Shown here one piece after another: positions 53,018 to 64,000 of a stretch of DNA of 64,000 nucleotides. This DNA is from Corbicula japonica (taxonomy: Eukaryota; Mollusca; Bivalvia; Venerida; Cyrenidae): NCBI GenBank assembly GCA_038501625.1, contig JAZAYU010000904.1, forward strand, positions 62,001 through 126,000. The letters are read 5' to 3'. The position numbers were made by a program, and so were the translations under genes. Under the pieces are notes generated by a model. It did not search any database. It was not told where the DNA came from and was given only the letters and a program-made list of their open reading frames with translations. The stretch's first letter is position 1, and each line of letters begins with the position of its first letter.

Positions 53018-56000
53018 TGGTGGCTGATTTATGCCATTTCGTTTTTTCGTTATTTCGCCGCGAAATAACGCCAAGCGAAAAGACGAAATAACGAAAAAAC
53101 GCCACGCGAAACGACGAAATAACGAAAAAAACGCCACGCGAAAAGACGAAATAACGAAAGAACGCCACGCGAAATAACGAAAAAACGCTATTTTTGCGCG
53201 AAATAACGAAAAGTCGCCGTGCAATAAAACGCCAATTTAACTGTACAAAATAGCGTTCTTTCTAGCTTCGCCTGGCGTTTTTTCGTTATTTCGCTTGGCG
53301 TCTTTTCGTTATTTCGCTCGGCGTCTTTTCGCTCGGCGTTATTTCGTTATTTCGCCTGGCGTTTTTTCGTTGTTTCGCGTGGCGTTTTTTCGTTATTTCG
53401 TCTTTTCGCGTGGCGTTTTTTTCGTTATTTCGTCTTTTCGCGTGGCGTCTTTTCGTTATTTCGCTTGGCGTCTTTTTGCTAGGCGTTTTTTCGTTATTTC
53501 GCGTGGCGTTATTTCGCTTGGCGTCTTTTCGTTATTTCGCTTGGCGTCTCTTCGCTCGGAATGCATGTTTCTGGCAATGACTCAAAGTGCAATGCACAAG
53601 AACCGTAACTCTACCTTCTTTCGTTTTTTAATTATTGCCCTTTGATTTATTTTACAGAGCATTTCATGTGCGGAGCGTAACTGTCACCATAGGTTCAAAT
53701 GACTCCAAACTTGGTATGCATGTTTCTTGCAATGACTCGAAGTGCACTGCACACTGAATGTCAGTTAACTCAGCATTCGCACATTGCAAGTTGTAAAAAA
53801 ATAAACATTATAATTTTGCATTAAAAACTTTATAAAACCAATTTTAAACATTTCACCTTACGCAAAATGTCAATGGGGTCATTTCTTGACACACTTAGTC
53901 CATGAATTTCAGCTTATAAATGACTCACCCATTTTTAAAAGTCAGGTACGTTATATGTTTTATACATCACCTTGATTTCAATGACATTCATTTGAATCGA
54001 AATGTAATTGTAATAAACATAGTATATTTCTAACTATATCATTGAAAGTAATGAATCTAACCTCGATTTGTAAAACAGTTAACGTACCTGACATGTTACT
54101 AATCTGTTGTTTTTGTGCTCAAATATTTCTGTTTTAACAGATGTATAAGGGCAACATATGTGTGAATACGTTACATAGTGCTAAGAAGATGAAAACGTAG
54201 GGGAAATAACCTTTTTATTTAAATAATCGTGTTGCATGTACACGTACCTGACATTAACGTACTTGACAGTCGATTTTCAATTTTCTGCTATGCAATCAAT
54301 ATAAAAACTGCCACTAAGGCAATTTTTACTTTAATAAATAAATAAGACTGCATGAAAAACGAAGAACAATGATTCGGAAATATAATTTCAAAACTACGGA
54401 CTAGCAAGTCAGTATACTATTTAACGTACCTGACAAATTCTAACGTCCCACCTGTAATTTTATTTTCTCTCAATTAATCTTAGATTTGATTATTCGACGA
54501 TTGCATTTTAGTTTGTTTTATTCCACATAATTATATATTAAGATTTCGTAAGACAAAGTTTAATGTTTACTGATGACGTCTACGTTTGTTAAACTAAGGT
54601 TAAAAGCATTTAACGTTCCTGACCAGCATATTTGCGACAATCATTTCATAAATCTCGGCTAGTCCGTTTATCGGAGAATTGTATAATTTTAAGTTACTTC
54701 GAATAAACTAAACCACACCCGTTAAACCATGGCCTAATATCGGTGTTTTGTTTCTTATTAAACTTAAGGTTTACGTTAATATTAATATAGACCCTTTTGC
54801 GACAGACGATTTCTAGGAATTTTCGGCTATTCTGATGTCAAATATGACGATATGAATTATTATAATTCAATTCTAGTGTTCGTATGATGTTTGCTATATA
54901 TTAACCATATCGAAATACGAGTTGAACCAACATTTCTTGCTTATATCACTCAGAGAAATGACTGCGACATGAAAAAAGTGAAAATGTCATTTTATCTGAC
55001 ATTCAATGTGCACAAGAACCGTAACTCTACCTTCTTCCGTTTTTCAATTAATTTTCTTTGATTTTATAGAGCATTTCTTGTTAGGAGCGTAACAATGTCA
55101 CAATATGTTCATATGACTCCAAACTTGGTATGCATGTTTCATAAAAGCAGTGTTAGGTATGCTTTGAAACAATATTGCTCATATTTTGTCCCATTAATAT
55201 CGTTAAATTATTCCCCTTTGATTGACTTTATAGAGCATTTCTCGTCATTCTTTTAAATTATTCCATTGATTGATTTTAGTGCCTTTCTTGCCAAGGACTT
55301 AACTTGTTGTGCATGTTTCTTGCAATCAGACTATTAAAGGTTATTTTATATGTGAATTTTGTGCAAATACATTGCTAATAACTGTAGATCAATAAACTAA
55401 CAAAAATTTCGTTAGGCGACACATCTAACTCGAGGAGCTCTAGTTTATTTTATTTGTTAATCAACTCAAACTAACAAATGTTTTTGTTGTTGGGATTGGG
55501 TAGGAATTCAGGCATCTATCCATCACACCCCACCTGTATTTCTTTTTTTTTTTTGACTTTTATTTCTCAAAACTCGCACCAATCAAAACTTTTTGGTGGT
55601 GGTGGTGGTTGGGAAAAATCATTGGTACTGCCTCTGCCCTTCCATTTCTATCCCCCGCCGCGTAGCGGGATGGGGGTATAGGAATGGTCTTCGTTTGTCC
55701 GTCTGTCTGTTTGTCATTCCCTCCTTCCGTCCGTGAATAGTTGTTTTTACCCATATGCCCAGCTTTACTGTTGCTACACTTTGCGCATGTCAACCGGAAG
55801 GCGAAAAGACGAAAAAACGCCAAGCGAAATAACGCCACACGAAATAACGAAAAAACGCCAAGCGAAAAGACGCCAAGCGAAATAACGAAAAGACGCCACG
55901 CGAAAAGACGAAATAACGAAAAAACGCCACGCGAAAATACGAAAAAACGCCAAGCGAAATAACGAAAAGACGCCACGCGAAAAGACGAAATTATAACGAA

Positions 56001-56318
56001 AAAACGCCACGCGAAAAGACGAAATAACGAAAAGACGCCAAGCGAAATAACGAAAAAACGCCAGGCGAAACTAGAAAAAACGCTATTTTGTGCAGTTAAA
56101 TTGGCGTTTTTTCGCACGGCGACTTTTCGTTATTTCGCGCAAAAATAGCGTTTTTTCGTTATTTCGCGTGGCGTTCTTTCGTTATTTCGTCTTTTCGCGT
56201 GGCGTTTCTTCGTTATTTCGTCTTTTCGCGTGGCGTTTTTTTCGTTATTTCGTCTTTTCGCTTGGCGTTATTTCGCGGCGAAATAACGAAAAAACGAAAT
56301 GGCATAAATCAGCCACCA
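53018..56318. mobile_element. 3.3-kb foldback element with ~500-bp inverted termini
   Basis: Both ends begin TGGTGGCTGATTTATGCCAT, inverted, and are flanked by TA (53016-53017 and 56319-56320), suggesting TA target duplication. The termini (53018-53565 and about 55795-56318) are built from short units such as 'cgaaataacgaaaaaacgcc' and 'acgcgaaaagacgaaat', running in opposite orientations and matching for most of their length. The interior (53570-55790) contains dispersed bivalve-type repeats ('ccaaacttggtatgcatgtttcttgc') and recurring CGTACCTGAC motifs, but no transposase. Frames rich in Phe-Arg-Tyr-Ala-Trp in the termini are translation artefacts. The element lies wholly within the inferred ROCO intron. 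Confidence 0.8.
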
Positions 56319-56324
56319 TACTAC

Positions 56325-56819
56325 TAAACACTTAATTTACTATTTTTACTGGGAAACTTTATACATGTATGTTAAATTTACGTTTAAGTGATATTAGCAA
56401 AACAAATAAAACAACAAAAGTAAACTACATGTATTATTTTCGTTAAATGACTTCGATGTTGAGCTACAAATTATGATAACATTCATAGATAGTTCATACC
56501 TCTTTTTAAACGGTTAACGACCTATGTCTTTTAAACCAGCCACCGGTTTGATGCATTATAAAGTTTATATTTGCAAAGCACGATTTAAACAATGAGGTTA
56601 GATTTTGTAAAGGAAGGGAGGACTATGTGATAATGTTGTATTCGCGATAAAACACTACAGCTTAAATACTATGATATTCTATCATAAACTGCTTATAATA
56701 ATCGAATTGCTATTTATTTTCCGAAGTTGGATAACTACAACCATACTCAAAGGCATTTTGGCACTCAACAAAGCAGCAATACAAAATTATCAAACATTCA
56801 TGTGCACAATATTACTTAC
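56325..56819. other. Intron sequence, nothing recognised
   Basis: AT-rich stretch between the foldback element and the next probable ROCO exon. No coding frame. Confidence 0.5.
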
Positions 56820-56868
56820 TAGTTGCTGAAAAAAGACTATATTCCTCGTTTTCAGGCCATTGCCTTAT
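56820..56868 (-). CDS. Probable upstream exon of the ROCO gene (49 nt)
   Basis: On the minus strand, acceptor 'ttctcacttgtag' precedes 56868 and a perfect consensus donor GTAAGT follows 56820. The exon enters in phase 0, gives 16 codons (IRQWPENEEYSLFSAT) and leaves one base. That base joins the two leading bases of the 52430 exon as an Asn codon. Phase compatibility and the strong donor are the evidence; no domain is visible. Confidence 0.5.
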
Positions 56869-57242
56869 CTACAAGTGAGAAGGACACATATCTCAGTTTT
56901 GGTTAAACATATTTTAAATACAAATTTTATAATCACTGTGACAGTAATTAAAGATGAATGACTGCAACAAAAATGAATTATCAAGATACGTGAATGGAAA
57001 TTATACTGATCATGATACTTGTTGACAATGAAATATAATATAAACTGCAGATAGTCAAGAGCTTTTAATATCATAATCAAATTTTGATTGATTGCAAACA
57101 ATGATTTACGAGGTAGTCATTATACACTCAGTTTGTTAAAGTTAATATTCCTTCTGTTTACATCAATATCGTAAGCCTAATCAAATAGTGCATGTATCTG
57201 TCAAGCTTTAATGTGATAAGGAAAACATATTTTTAAACGTAC

Positions 57243-57314
57243 GTCATCAGAGCTTCTTACACTTAAGAAACTGCTGCCACCTGTTGTAAACACTGATGCA
57301 CTGTCCAGTGATTC
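57243..57314 (-). CDS. Probable further upstream exon of the ROCO gene (72 nt)
   Basis: Acceptor 'ctttttcttttgaag' precedes 57314 and donor GTACGT follows 57243. Only one of the three frames is open, giving 24 Ser-rich codons (ESLDSASVFTTGG...). It ends in phase 0, as needed to join 56868. It may code for a flexible segment before the Roc domain. The first coding exon is not identified and may lie outside the window. Confidence 0.4.
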
Positions 57315-57539
57315 CTTCAAAAGAAAAAGCTGGATACCAGAAAATCATAAAAATGAAATTATAAATGATTAGCCTCTATTACACATATACAAGCGCGAGC
57401 TCAAATGCACACGCGCACTCGCATAACCTCGCTTAATTTATAAACGTTCACATTACCTTTAATGCCCCAAGCATTAAGTAATGTTATCAGTATATAATTT
57501 TTTTCCGGTGTTACATAATGGCCAACACTATATCAGGGT

Positions 57540-57740
57540 TATCCGTGCGACCTGTAAATGGTGTTGTCGCGGCTTGCTTAATCGGTAAAGAGTTTTACGT
57601 TGTGTAGCCGTACATGTTCGATTCCAAATGTGTGCACATAATTATTAACAATTCACAAAAGCATACTTTGTACAGTGTGGCGGCCGTGGAAAGCCTCCCC
57701 GTACAAATAGGCCGGTACTCTTATCTGTATAAAATCGATA
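57540..57740 (+). repeat. SINE-like family C, tRNA-related
   Basis: 'ggcttgcttaatcggtaaag' (A-box-like) and 'tgttcgattcc' (B-box-like) are spaced as in a tRNA-derived promoter. They are followed by 'ggcggccgtggaaagcctccccgtac', the inverse of the segment at 27852-27880. A second A-box-like 'ggctagctcaatccgtagcg' lies at 57811-57830. Confidence 0.55.
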
Positions 57741-58282
57741 TCCGATGTAACATAATGACGAAAAACATATTTAAGGGTATACTCTAAACCGTTTTACGGA
57801 GTTGTTCAGGCTAGCTCAATCCGTAGCGTGTTCGGTGTTTTCTTGCTGGGCGCTTTCGCCGAAAAGGACTTAACATTATTAATGAAATATTTAATTAAAT
57901 CTAAGTAGGTTTTAGCCTCAGATCCTCTAGAGTAAAAGAAATTTGAAGCTCGAGCAGTGTAACTTTGTCAGTCAAAGAGCAGAAAGTGCAGGTATCAAAA
58001 GTTGTAACAAAAGCTTCACCTACCATTTCCCGTGTTCAATATATATCTCATCTCCGACTACGCCGACCTGAAACAAAAGATTTCAAGTTGATAAGTAGAT
58101 TAAAAGTTATGGGCCAATGTATATTTTGGTTTACGCAAAATGTAAGTAAAAAAAGCATGACTTGAAAAAATATTGGAAGCAGAGTTAAGGAACTTGTTAA
58201 AAATGATGTAGATTTCGATGGTGAATATATATTCTAAGTTTCAATGAGATATCTCTAGTAATTTCAAAGTTATGGTCCAAGT

Positions 58283-58849
58283 GCATACACTCATCCAAAG
58301 TTCTAATTGGTAATTTTTTGACAGTTATTTCTTATTTGAAATACATTTACTTAACTCATTATTTGTAATCATTTTTCAACAACAGTCTTCAATTTAAGAT
58401 TTTATCTTGTAATAATTCACGTTGGAACATTGTTGGAACAATTTGGCTAGAGTTATCCCAAATTTTAATAAAAATGCATTTCATGCAAATGAAGGTCAAT
58501 CAACTAGAAAATAGCTGTAAATTGCTAGTTTTGTTGTAACAGTACCGCTCGTTAGAAGGAAAAAAACATAAAAACTTAATAATTGGCAGCATTTGATTTA
58601 AAAGTCCCACATTTTATAATTACCTCCCTTTCAGTTCAAGACTGTGCTAATTTTGACCCTGCGGTGTAAGTAAATGGTATCGGATTCTTTTAAGAAAACA
58701 ATCCATAAAGATTTAAAAGACATTGAATAATTGTTTCCAAGACAAAACTGTTCTTTTCACAGCCTCTCTTGACATAAGGAAGAAAAGAAACTAGCATACA
58801 TTGTAAACATATACAATTATTAACTAATTAGAACTTTGGCTGAGTGTAT
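58283..58849. mobile_element. Possible MITE with ~33-bp inverted termini
   Basis: 'atacactcatccaaagttct' at 58283-58302 is inverted at 58817-58849 ('agaactttggctgagtgtat'), with the match continuing inward over 'aattggtaat'. The interior is AT-rich and non-coding. Confidence 0.55.
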
Positions 58850-58859
58850 TTTGGTTAAC

Positions 58860-60810
58860 GGACGCCCACGTTAACGCGGATAGAGGACGCCGACGCCGAA
58901 GTATAGCTCCTCTATTCTTCTAATAGTCGAGCTCAAAATAAGCGATCTAATTTCTATTATATAACACGCATTCGAGTTTAATGCCATTTTAATAAATTAT
59001 TTCTGGAGTAAGTACAGTCAATATTGCTAGTCATGTCGTGGTATTATTTACTTGAAAAAACGTCTGGTACCGTTGCAATCGAACATCGTTCCCAAATGAT
59101 CAGTGCCACATCTGCCAAACGATCGAAGTAAATCAGACTTTGTGTCCGTATATTTCATTCTACTATTGTGTGACATGAAGAAATGAATCACTTCCGGTCC
59201 CGTAAAATTCTTTGATACGAGCTGAAAGATACAAGACTGTACGTTTAATTTGAACTGTACAACTTGATTGTATTAAGGATACTAAACGTTTGCACGCTTA
59301 GTTGTCGACACAAATCTTCAGAGATTTCTAATACCTTCCTTATTCATGATTTGGGATATTATTGACGAACTTGCTAGTTGAGATGCACACATATCCGCAA
59401 CTGATCGCACAGGCTTTCACTGAAATGTTGATATTAGGCCACGATCAGTTGCTGAACATATGCATTTAATTTGATTGTTTTTACTAAAATACGAATGTTT
59501 TAATCGCGTGTTTTTATATTAGCAACTGGCTGATCGTCGGCGTACACTTCAGCACCTTCCGTTTCTTGTTACTGTACTCTTATATACTGTGCTATTAGTG
59601 TCATGACAAGACATGCAAATAAAAGGCGGTTTAAATTGATATCACATATAATACATGTAAGAACAAAAAAGCTTCGAAGAATAAATTATCAAACACAGCC
59701 TGAGTTTGCCTTCGCTTCCCTTTCCAAAAGGCAAATTTATTTCTACAAAGTACACTGTCAACGGTCTCGCTGTTCAAAAAGGAAGCAAACAATCACTAAA
59801 CCAATAATACTTTTCTACTGATTTAAGTATACTGTTTATACAGAACAATATATATACAAATTGGAAACGATAATATATAATGAAATACATTAAAAACGTC
59901 ATTAAAAACACATCACCCATTATTAAATAGTTTCCTAAAAGTAGTCAGTAAGAAGAAAATCACCGTATTAGGTATCAAAAAATCAATGTTTTGTCATTAC
60001 CAATAAACTGTTGAGAGGTACCTGAAATTTATTCTGATGCATTATAATGATTAGATCTTACATCACAGTGCACAAATTGAGATATATATTTCAGCGAGCC
60101 ATTTTGAAAGTCTGTCAGTATTTAATAAATTTTGTCGCAATCTTGAGAACTGACGCAGGGCACTTGGCATTATGTACTTAGCAATCCTTAAACGAAGGTG
60201 AAGTTATCGCCTGACTCTGTAGGCTCTCCGTGCAGATCTTTGTAATCTCTTTTAAATAGCAATTTTTATACAAGCTTACAATAGCTTGTTTTCGTGTCGG
60301 ATGTCAAATTTCGCAATTCGGTCATTATTAACTAATAGATGAATATTACTTTACTCACATACGTCAATTATACTTTTTATAGTACTGCATGTAAATCGTT
60401 ACCAGTTCTATATATGTACAGTAAATGCGAAATGCGACACAATATATTATCTCGGGTAAAATATTTAACATGATTAAGAATGACATAAAACTGAAACTTA
60501 AGCTTTATCTGATAGAAAAGTAGTTGAGGCTTAATGTTATCTTTATTACTTTGTTTGAATAGTGATAAACTCCTGATAAATAATAAACATTAATCGCCGC
60601 AATATTCTTCTTGTATATAAGGCCAATATCAAATAAGACACCTTTCTTTAATTCATCGCAAACGACAGCGATATTCAGTTATTACTCGCCATGTACATGT
60701 ATCAGGTTTAAATATCCTTTAACATTTTTAATTTTGATTATAAAACACCGTCTAAAACAATGGAATATAAATTGATTTTAAACTACTTTAAGTAAAAATA
60801 AATTTTACTT
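58860..60810. other. No gene recognised
   Basis: Near 58858-58905 there is a GC-richer phrase ('ggacgcccacgttaacgcgg', 'ggacgccgacgccgaag') with internal repetition. A 72-codon frame at 59603-59821 has no domain. Further ROCO exons could hide here but none is convincing. Confidence 0.45.
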
Positions 60811-60814
60811 GTTC

Positions 60815-61050
60815 GTTCATATGAGAATCTATTGAGGCAGTTGTGAAATCAGTGCACCATAGAAACCGGAAAAAAATGTGTTGCAAATGACAGTTCAAAG
60901 GCGGTAACCCCTCGAGTTCTCCTTTTTTTTGTCTTACTTAGAACTGAATTTTATCAACTCATGCCCCTTTGCCTCTCTTCTTTTTCGCCGCGTGGGGAGG
61001 CTCCGATTTATCTGGGTGTGGCGATCCCTGATAAGCATATTTCAGGGGTA
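60815..61050 (+). repeat. Penelope-like 3' fragment
   Basis: It matches the family from 'gttcatatgagaatct' through 'cagttcaaaggcggtaacccc' to the terminal 'gcgatccctgataagcatatttcag'. Short and diverged. Confidence 0.7.
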
Positions 61051-61790
61051 TGAATAATAAAACGAAAGCATATACAAATTATAGAATAAATTGTGCTAGG
61101 TTTCAGGGACGTATGAAAAAATTTGACAAAAGTCACCTTATTTCTCCCATCTTCCTGAAGCTTCAGATTTCAATCGTTTAGTTCGTCTGTTATTACACGT
61201 CTTATTGCAATCGTACAAGTTCACAATCAATTACCGGCGAAAGTCGGAGCAGAGCGCACATGTTTCAGCAGATCCGCTGAAAAAAAAAACAGTATTACTT
61301 TCTTAAATTTATTGTAATTGTTTCTATCGGACAAACGCGACCCCTATGTCTCCGTAGTTTGAATTAAAACTGCTGAGATAACAAGTTAACTTGCCTTTCC
61401 GATCGACATAGATGTCAACGGTCGATATTTTGATAGCCTCTAAACATTTTGTTAAAACGCAACCTTCGATTTTGCATGAACTAATCTCGCATAAAAATGC
61501 GCAGGTACTATGGAAAGCCAGAGCTGTCTTATATTGTTGTTTTCGAATTTATTCAACCGCTTTGGTATTATATCAGTTCATTTCTATAATATATAAAACC
61601 AAAACATGTATTTATTGAACCAAAACTCATTATATTAATTCACACGTACAATATATTATACGGACTCGTCGATATATGAAACCAATATACCTTTATATAG
61701 ATTCAGTCTTGCTTTGTTTGTATTGGAAACTGTATTGAATGAAACCAGTATGTTCAAATATGAATTCACATTTTAATATATACAACTAAC
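61051..61790. other. No gene recognised
   Basis: AT-rich sequence with a 68-codon frame (61412-61618) lacking any recognisable domain. Confidence 0.45.
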
Positions 61791-62272
61791 TGCCTTTGTA
61801 TACTGCCTATTTTCTGATGGGCATTCTTTACTCGATCTCGAACTTAAAATCTATTCAGATCATACCGAAAACCAACCAGATGAAAATATTACGCACAATT
61901 TGTCTAGGGTTCCTGAAATTTCTAAGCCCCCGAGATGGAAACCCGAAAAACAATATGATTTTGTAAAAAACATTAGCCAACGCGATATTAACGAAATTAT
62001 AAGGAATATTGACTCCATTCATGATCCTGTTACTGCTAAGTCGAAACTTAACTGCATATCTGAACAAATTGCGTCATTATTTCATTCGTCGGCACGTAGA
62101 TCGTTCCCAGCTAAGCCAAATAACAGATCCTATAATAATATAAATTATAATAACAATAAAAACAAACCCTGGTTTGGACCCCACTGTAAAAAGGCCAGAC
62201 ATAGATATCACGTGGCACGTAAACAATACATGACCCATAAAAATGACCAATATACGCCTTTCCAATAAACAG

Positions 62273-63160
62273 TTTCGCAGTCCTGTACGAGTTACTTCCC
62301 GCGACAGAAAATCAATTCAAAACGAGGCTCTGCAGGATATCTGAATGATCGGGCTAATGGCTTCAGCACCTTATCCGCTATATTGCAGGTCTGCGTTCGT
62401 CGCCGGCGGTGAAAAAATAAGTTGCTGGTCTGTTATTCTAGCCAGACTTTTTTATGTTTACTATTTGTTAGATATTTAGATTTTTAATGATTTAAGAACA
62501 TGTACCATTCTTGTTGATAGTAGGCAGTATGAAACGCAATTTGGACAAACATAGGCTTTAATTTTACCAATTATGTACAACAATTTCTTCTTAATATCTT
62601 TTCTGCTGAAAATATATTTTACTGGTGTAAATGTTGCAAATTGCTAAGGCTAGTAATGCGCTATTATCCGGAAATCGTGATATGTCAACATCTGGTTACA
62701 TGATCTGTAGACAAAAAATACAATCTGAATTTGTTCATACTTACACAATTGAACAATAGAATTGTCCTAAAAATTTAAGGCGTTTATGGTCAACGAATAA
62801 ATAATTTGAATATTTAAAATGTTACGTATACTTCACAAGCAAATATGATTGATTCTGTCTTGAAATAAAACAGGATCGGAAATCTGATTGTTTGTTGTAG
62901 AAGTATCATTCGTAGAATAAAATCCAAGGATTTAGATGCCGGCTTCCAAACAGATGGGAATATTTATATCACAATATGGTTAAATATCCAATTTAGATTT
63001 CTTAGGTTTGACAGATTGTAATTTTGGCATAAAAGCCCAAACTCTTAATTAAACATATATAAAATGTTTTGACAAGATTTGTTTCTTATTGACGGCTTTT
63101 GTTTCTATAACGTGTCGTAATGTTGATTAAGAAATCAACTTGCACGCGCGAGTAAGCATT
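62273..63160. mobile_element. 888-bp insertion in the LINE, flanked by ATAAACAG
   Basis: The 8-mer ATAAACAG occurs at 62265-62272 and 63161-63168. Removing one copy plus the intervening 888 bases restores continuity of the LINE sequence across the site. An 8-bp duplication is typical of hAT elements, but the ends (TTTCGCAG... and ...AAGCATT) show no clear inverted repeat. The interior has no coding frame. The type is unresolved. Confidence 0.65.
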
Positions 63161-63171
63161 ATAAACAGGTT

Positions 63172-64000
63172 ATGAATACTTATATAAACAAACATAAATT
63201 CGAAAATGAACGAAAATTAAGACAGATACATACCAAAAACCCAAAAGATTATTGGAAAATATTAAATTCGGTAAAACCTCAAGACTCGACGAAACAACCT
63301 AGTATTGATGCGTTTTATAATTATTTTAATGGCGCTAATAATTCGGGTGAAAACCAACAGCAAATCAATGAAGATTTTTTTGATTTTCGGAATCACAATT
63401 TAGAACTTCTTAACGGACAGATCACAGAAAGCGAAATCTTAAAAGCAATATCAAAATGTAAAAACTCTAAGGCCGCATCTCCACAAGACTTTATTTACAA
63501 TGAATATATTAAAAGTACAAAACAACTTATGATTCCTCTTTATATCCGACTTTTTAATCTTGTACTTGATACGGGTCAATTGCCCGACCCTTGGCTTGTC
63601 GGTACTATAAAGCCTATTTATAAAAGGAAGGGCCCGTCCGTAAACCCTGAAAATTACAGACCAATTACTATCCTTAGTTGTCTAGGTAAACTTTTTACGT
63701 CTATACTTAATGATAGAATTACTAAATTTTTGGACGGTAATTCTATTCTAAAAGAAAATCAAGCAGGATTTCGCCATAAATACTCAACATCCGATCATGT
63801 TTTTACGCTGAAATTTATTATAGATAATATAAGACGCCAACGTAAAAAATTATTCGTCTCTTATATCGATTTTAGTTCTGCTTTTGATAACGTATGGAGG
63901 GCAGGTCTTTGGCAAAAATTAATTCAAAATGGTATAACTGGTAAATTACTTAAGGTTATTTCTAATATGTATGCTAACATCAAATCGTGTGTTTCTGCTA
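63172..64000 (+). CDS. LINE ORF2 reverse-transcriptase region, 3' end beyond window
   Basis: Open from ATG 63172 to the window end (276 codons, no stop). It is not a true gene start but the continuation of the LINE ORF2 frame. It contains RT blocks in order: KGPSVNPENYRPITIL (about codons 157-172), QAGFRHKYSTSDH and the motif A segment SYIDFSSAFDNVWR with the catalytic Asp. The second catalytic block (FADD type) would lie beyond 64000. The residual frame is well preserved compared with the left part. Confidence 0.85.
   Translation, partial: MNTYINKHKFENERKLRQIHTKNPKDYWKILNSVKPQDSTKQPSIDAFYNYFNGANNSGENQQQINEDFFDFRNHNLELLNGQITESEILKAISKCKNSKAASPQDFIYNEYIKSTKQLMIPLYIRLFNLVLDTGQLPDPWLVGTIKPIYKRKGPSVNPENYRPITILSCLGKLFTSILNDRITKFLDGNSILKENQAGFRHKYSTSDHVFTLKFIIDNIRRQRKKLFVSYIDFSSAFDNVWRAGLWQKLIQNGITGKLLKVISNMYANIKSCVSA

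Larger units (their letters stand above)
61795..64000 (+). mobile_element. LINE (non-LTR retrotransposon), interrupted and frameshifted, runs off the window
   Basis: From about 61810 the frame reads the end of an endonuclease domain (a degenerate SD-H near FSDGHSLL), then a linker with KPWFGPHCKKARHRYHVAR, typical of LINE ORF2 between endonuclease and RT. A frameshift in an A-run near 62240 and an 888-bp insertion (62273-63160) break it. It resumes at 63161 and continues open into the RT domain (see 63172-64000). The clade cannot be fixed by eye; a jockey/CR1/RTE-like group is likely. Confidence 0.8.

Noticed and set aside
53015..56335. Open frames rich in FRYFAWR-type repeats
   Set aside because: They arise from the short DNA units of the foldback element and appear on both strands.
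60150..60245. Minus-strand reading with GEPTESGDNFTF near 60.2 kb as another ROCO exon
   Set aside because: A stop follows closely and no convincing splice donor is present.

Overview
The window looks like nuclear DNA of a lophotrochozoan animal, most probably a bivalve mollusc. It is AT-rich and dense in transposons and satellites, its genes are intron-split, and its host genes belong to families that are expanded in bivalves: an IRG-type GTPase, a ROCO GTPase with a death domain, and a C1q-domain remnant. The organism call is an inference. No bacterial operons, CRISPR arrays or rRNA genes are visible.

Layout, left half. Positions 662-18887 (+) hold the 3' part of a split gene. I assembled it from five phase-compatible exons: two duplicated 28-residue coiled-coil exons (662-745, 5852-5935), a cysteine-rich zinc-ribbon exon (8807-9005), a short linker exon (10504-10573) and a terminal IRG-type GTPase exon (17720-18887). 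Its introns contain decayed Penelope-like retroelements (about 1030-2880 and 15075-17015), a ~145-bp satellite (3390-5580), a ~155-bp tandem repeat (11595-12640), hairpin elements and several dispersed repeats. Downstream, a ~50-bp tandem array (19270-21660) is split by a 5'-truncated LINE. A ~920-bp repeat occurs twice in inverted orientation (7772-8692 and 26292-27225).

Middle. Positions 28779-39847 hold a complete, recently inserted Ty3/gypsy LTR retrotransposon on the minus strand, sitting in a mariner transposase remnant. It has 1.54-kb LTRs that differ by only about five transitions and one 3-bp indel. It also has a tRNA-Leu primer-binding site, a polypurine tract, gag with one frameshift, and pol with every catalytic residue present. 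A textbook -1 frameshift signal (TTTAAAC plus a stem) lies between gag and pol. An unusual third ORF, a zinc-finger/coiled-coil protein, occupies the position where env sits in some elements.

Right half. A C1q pseudogene (40563-40951, minus) is followed by a stretch with recurring CCTCCGTAAC motifs. Two 30-bp minisatellite arrays then lie in opposite orientations (44345-45850 and 46655-47395). A ROCO-family gene (Roc-COR-death) on the minus strand has its main exon at 49933-52430 and two probable upstream exons near 56.8 and 57.3 kb. Its intron carries a 3.3-kb foldback element with ~500-bp terminal inverted repeats. The last 2.2 kb is a decayed LINE interrupted by an 888-bp insertion with an 8-bp target duplication.

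The IRG-like and ROCO genes fit an innate-immunity or cell-death role by family. Most of the remaining sequence is mobile-element history. The strongest candidates for novelty are the coiled-coil/zinc-ribbon/IRG architecture and the zinc-finger third ORF of the gypsy element.
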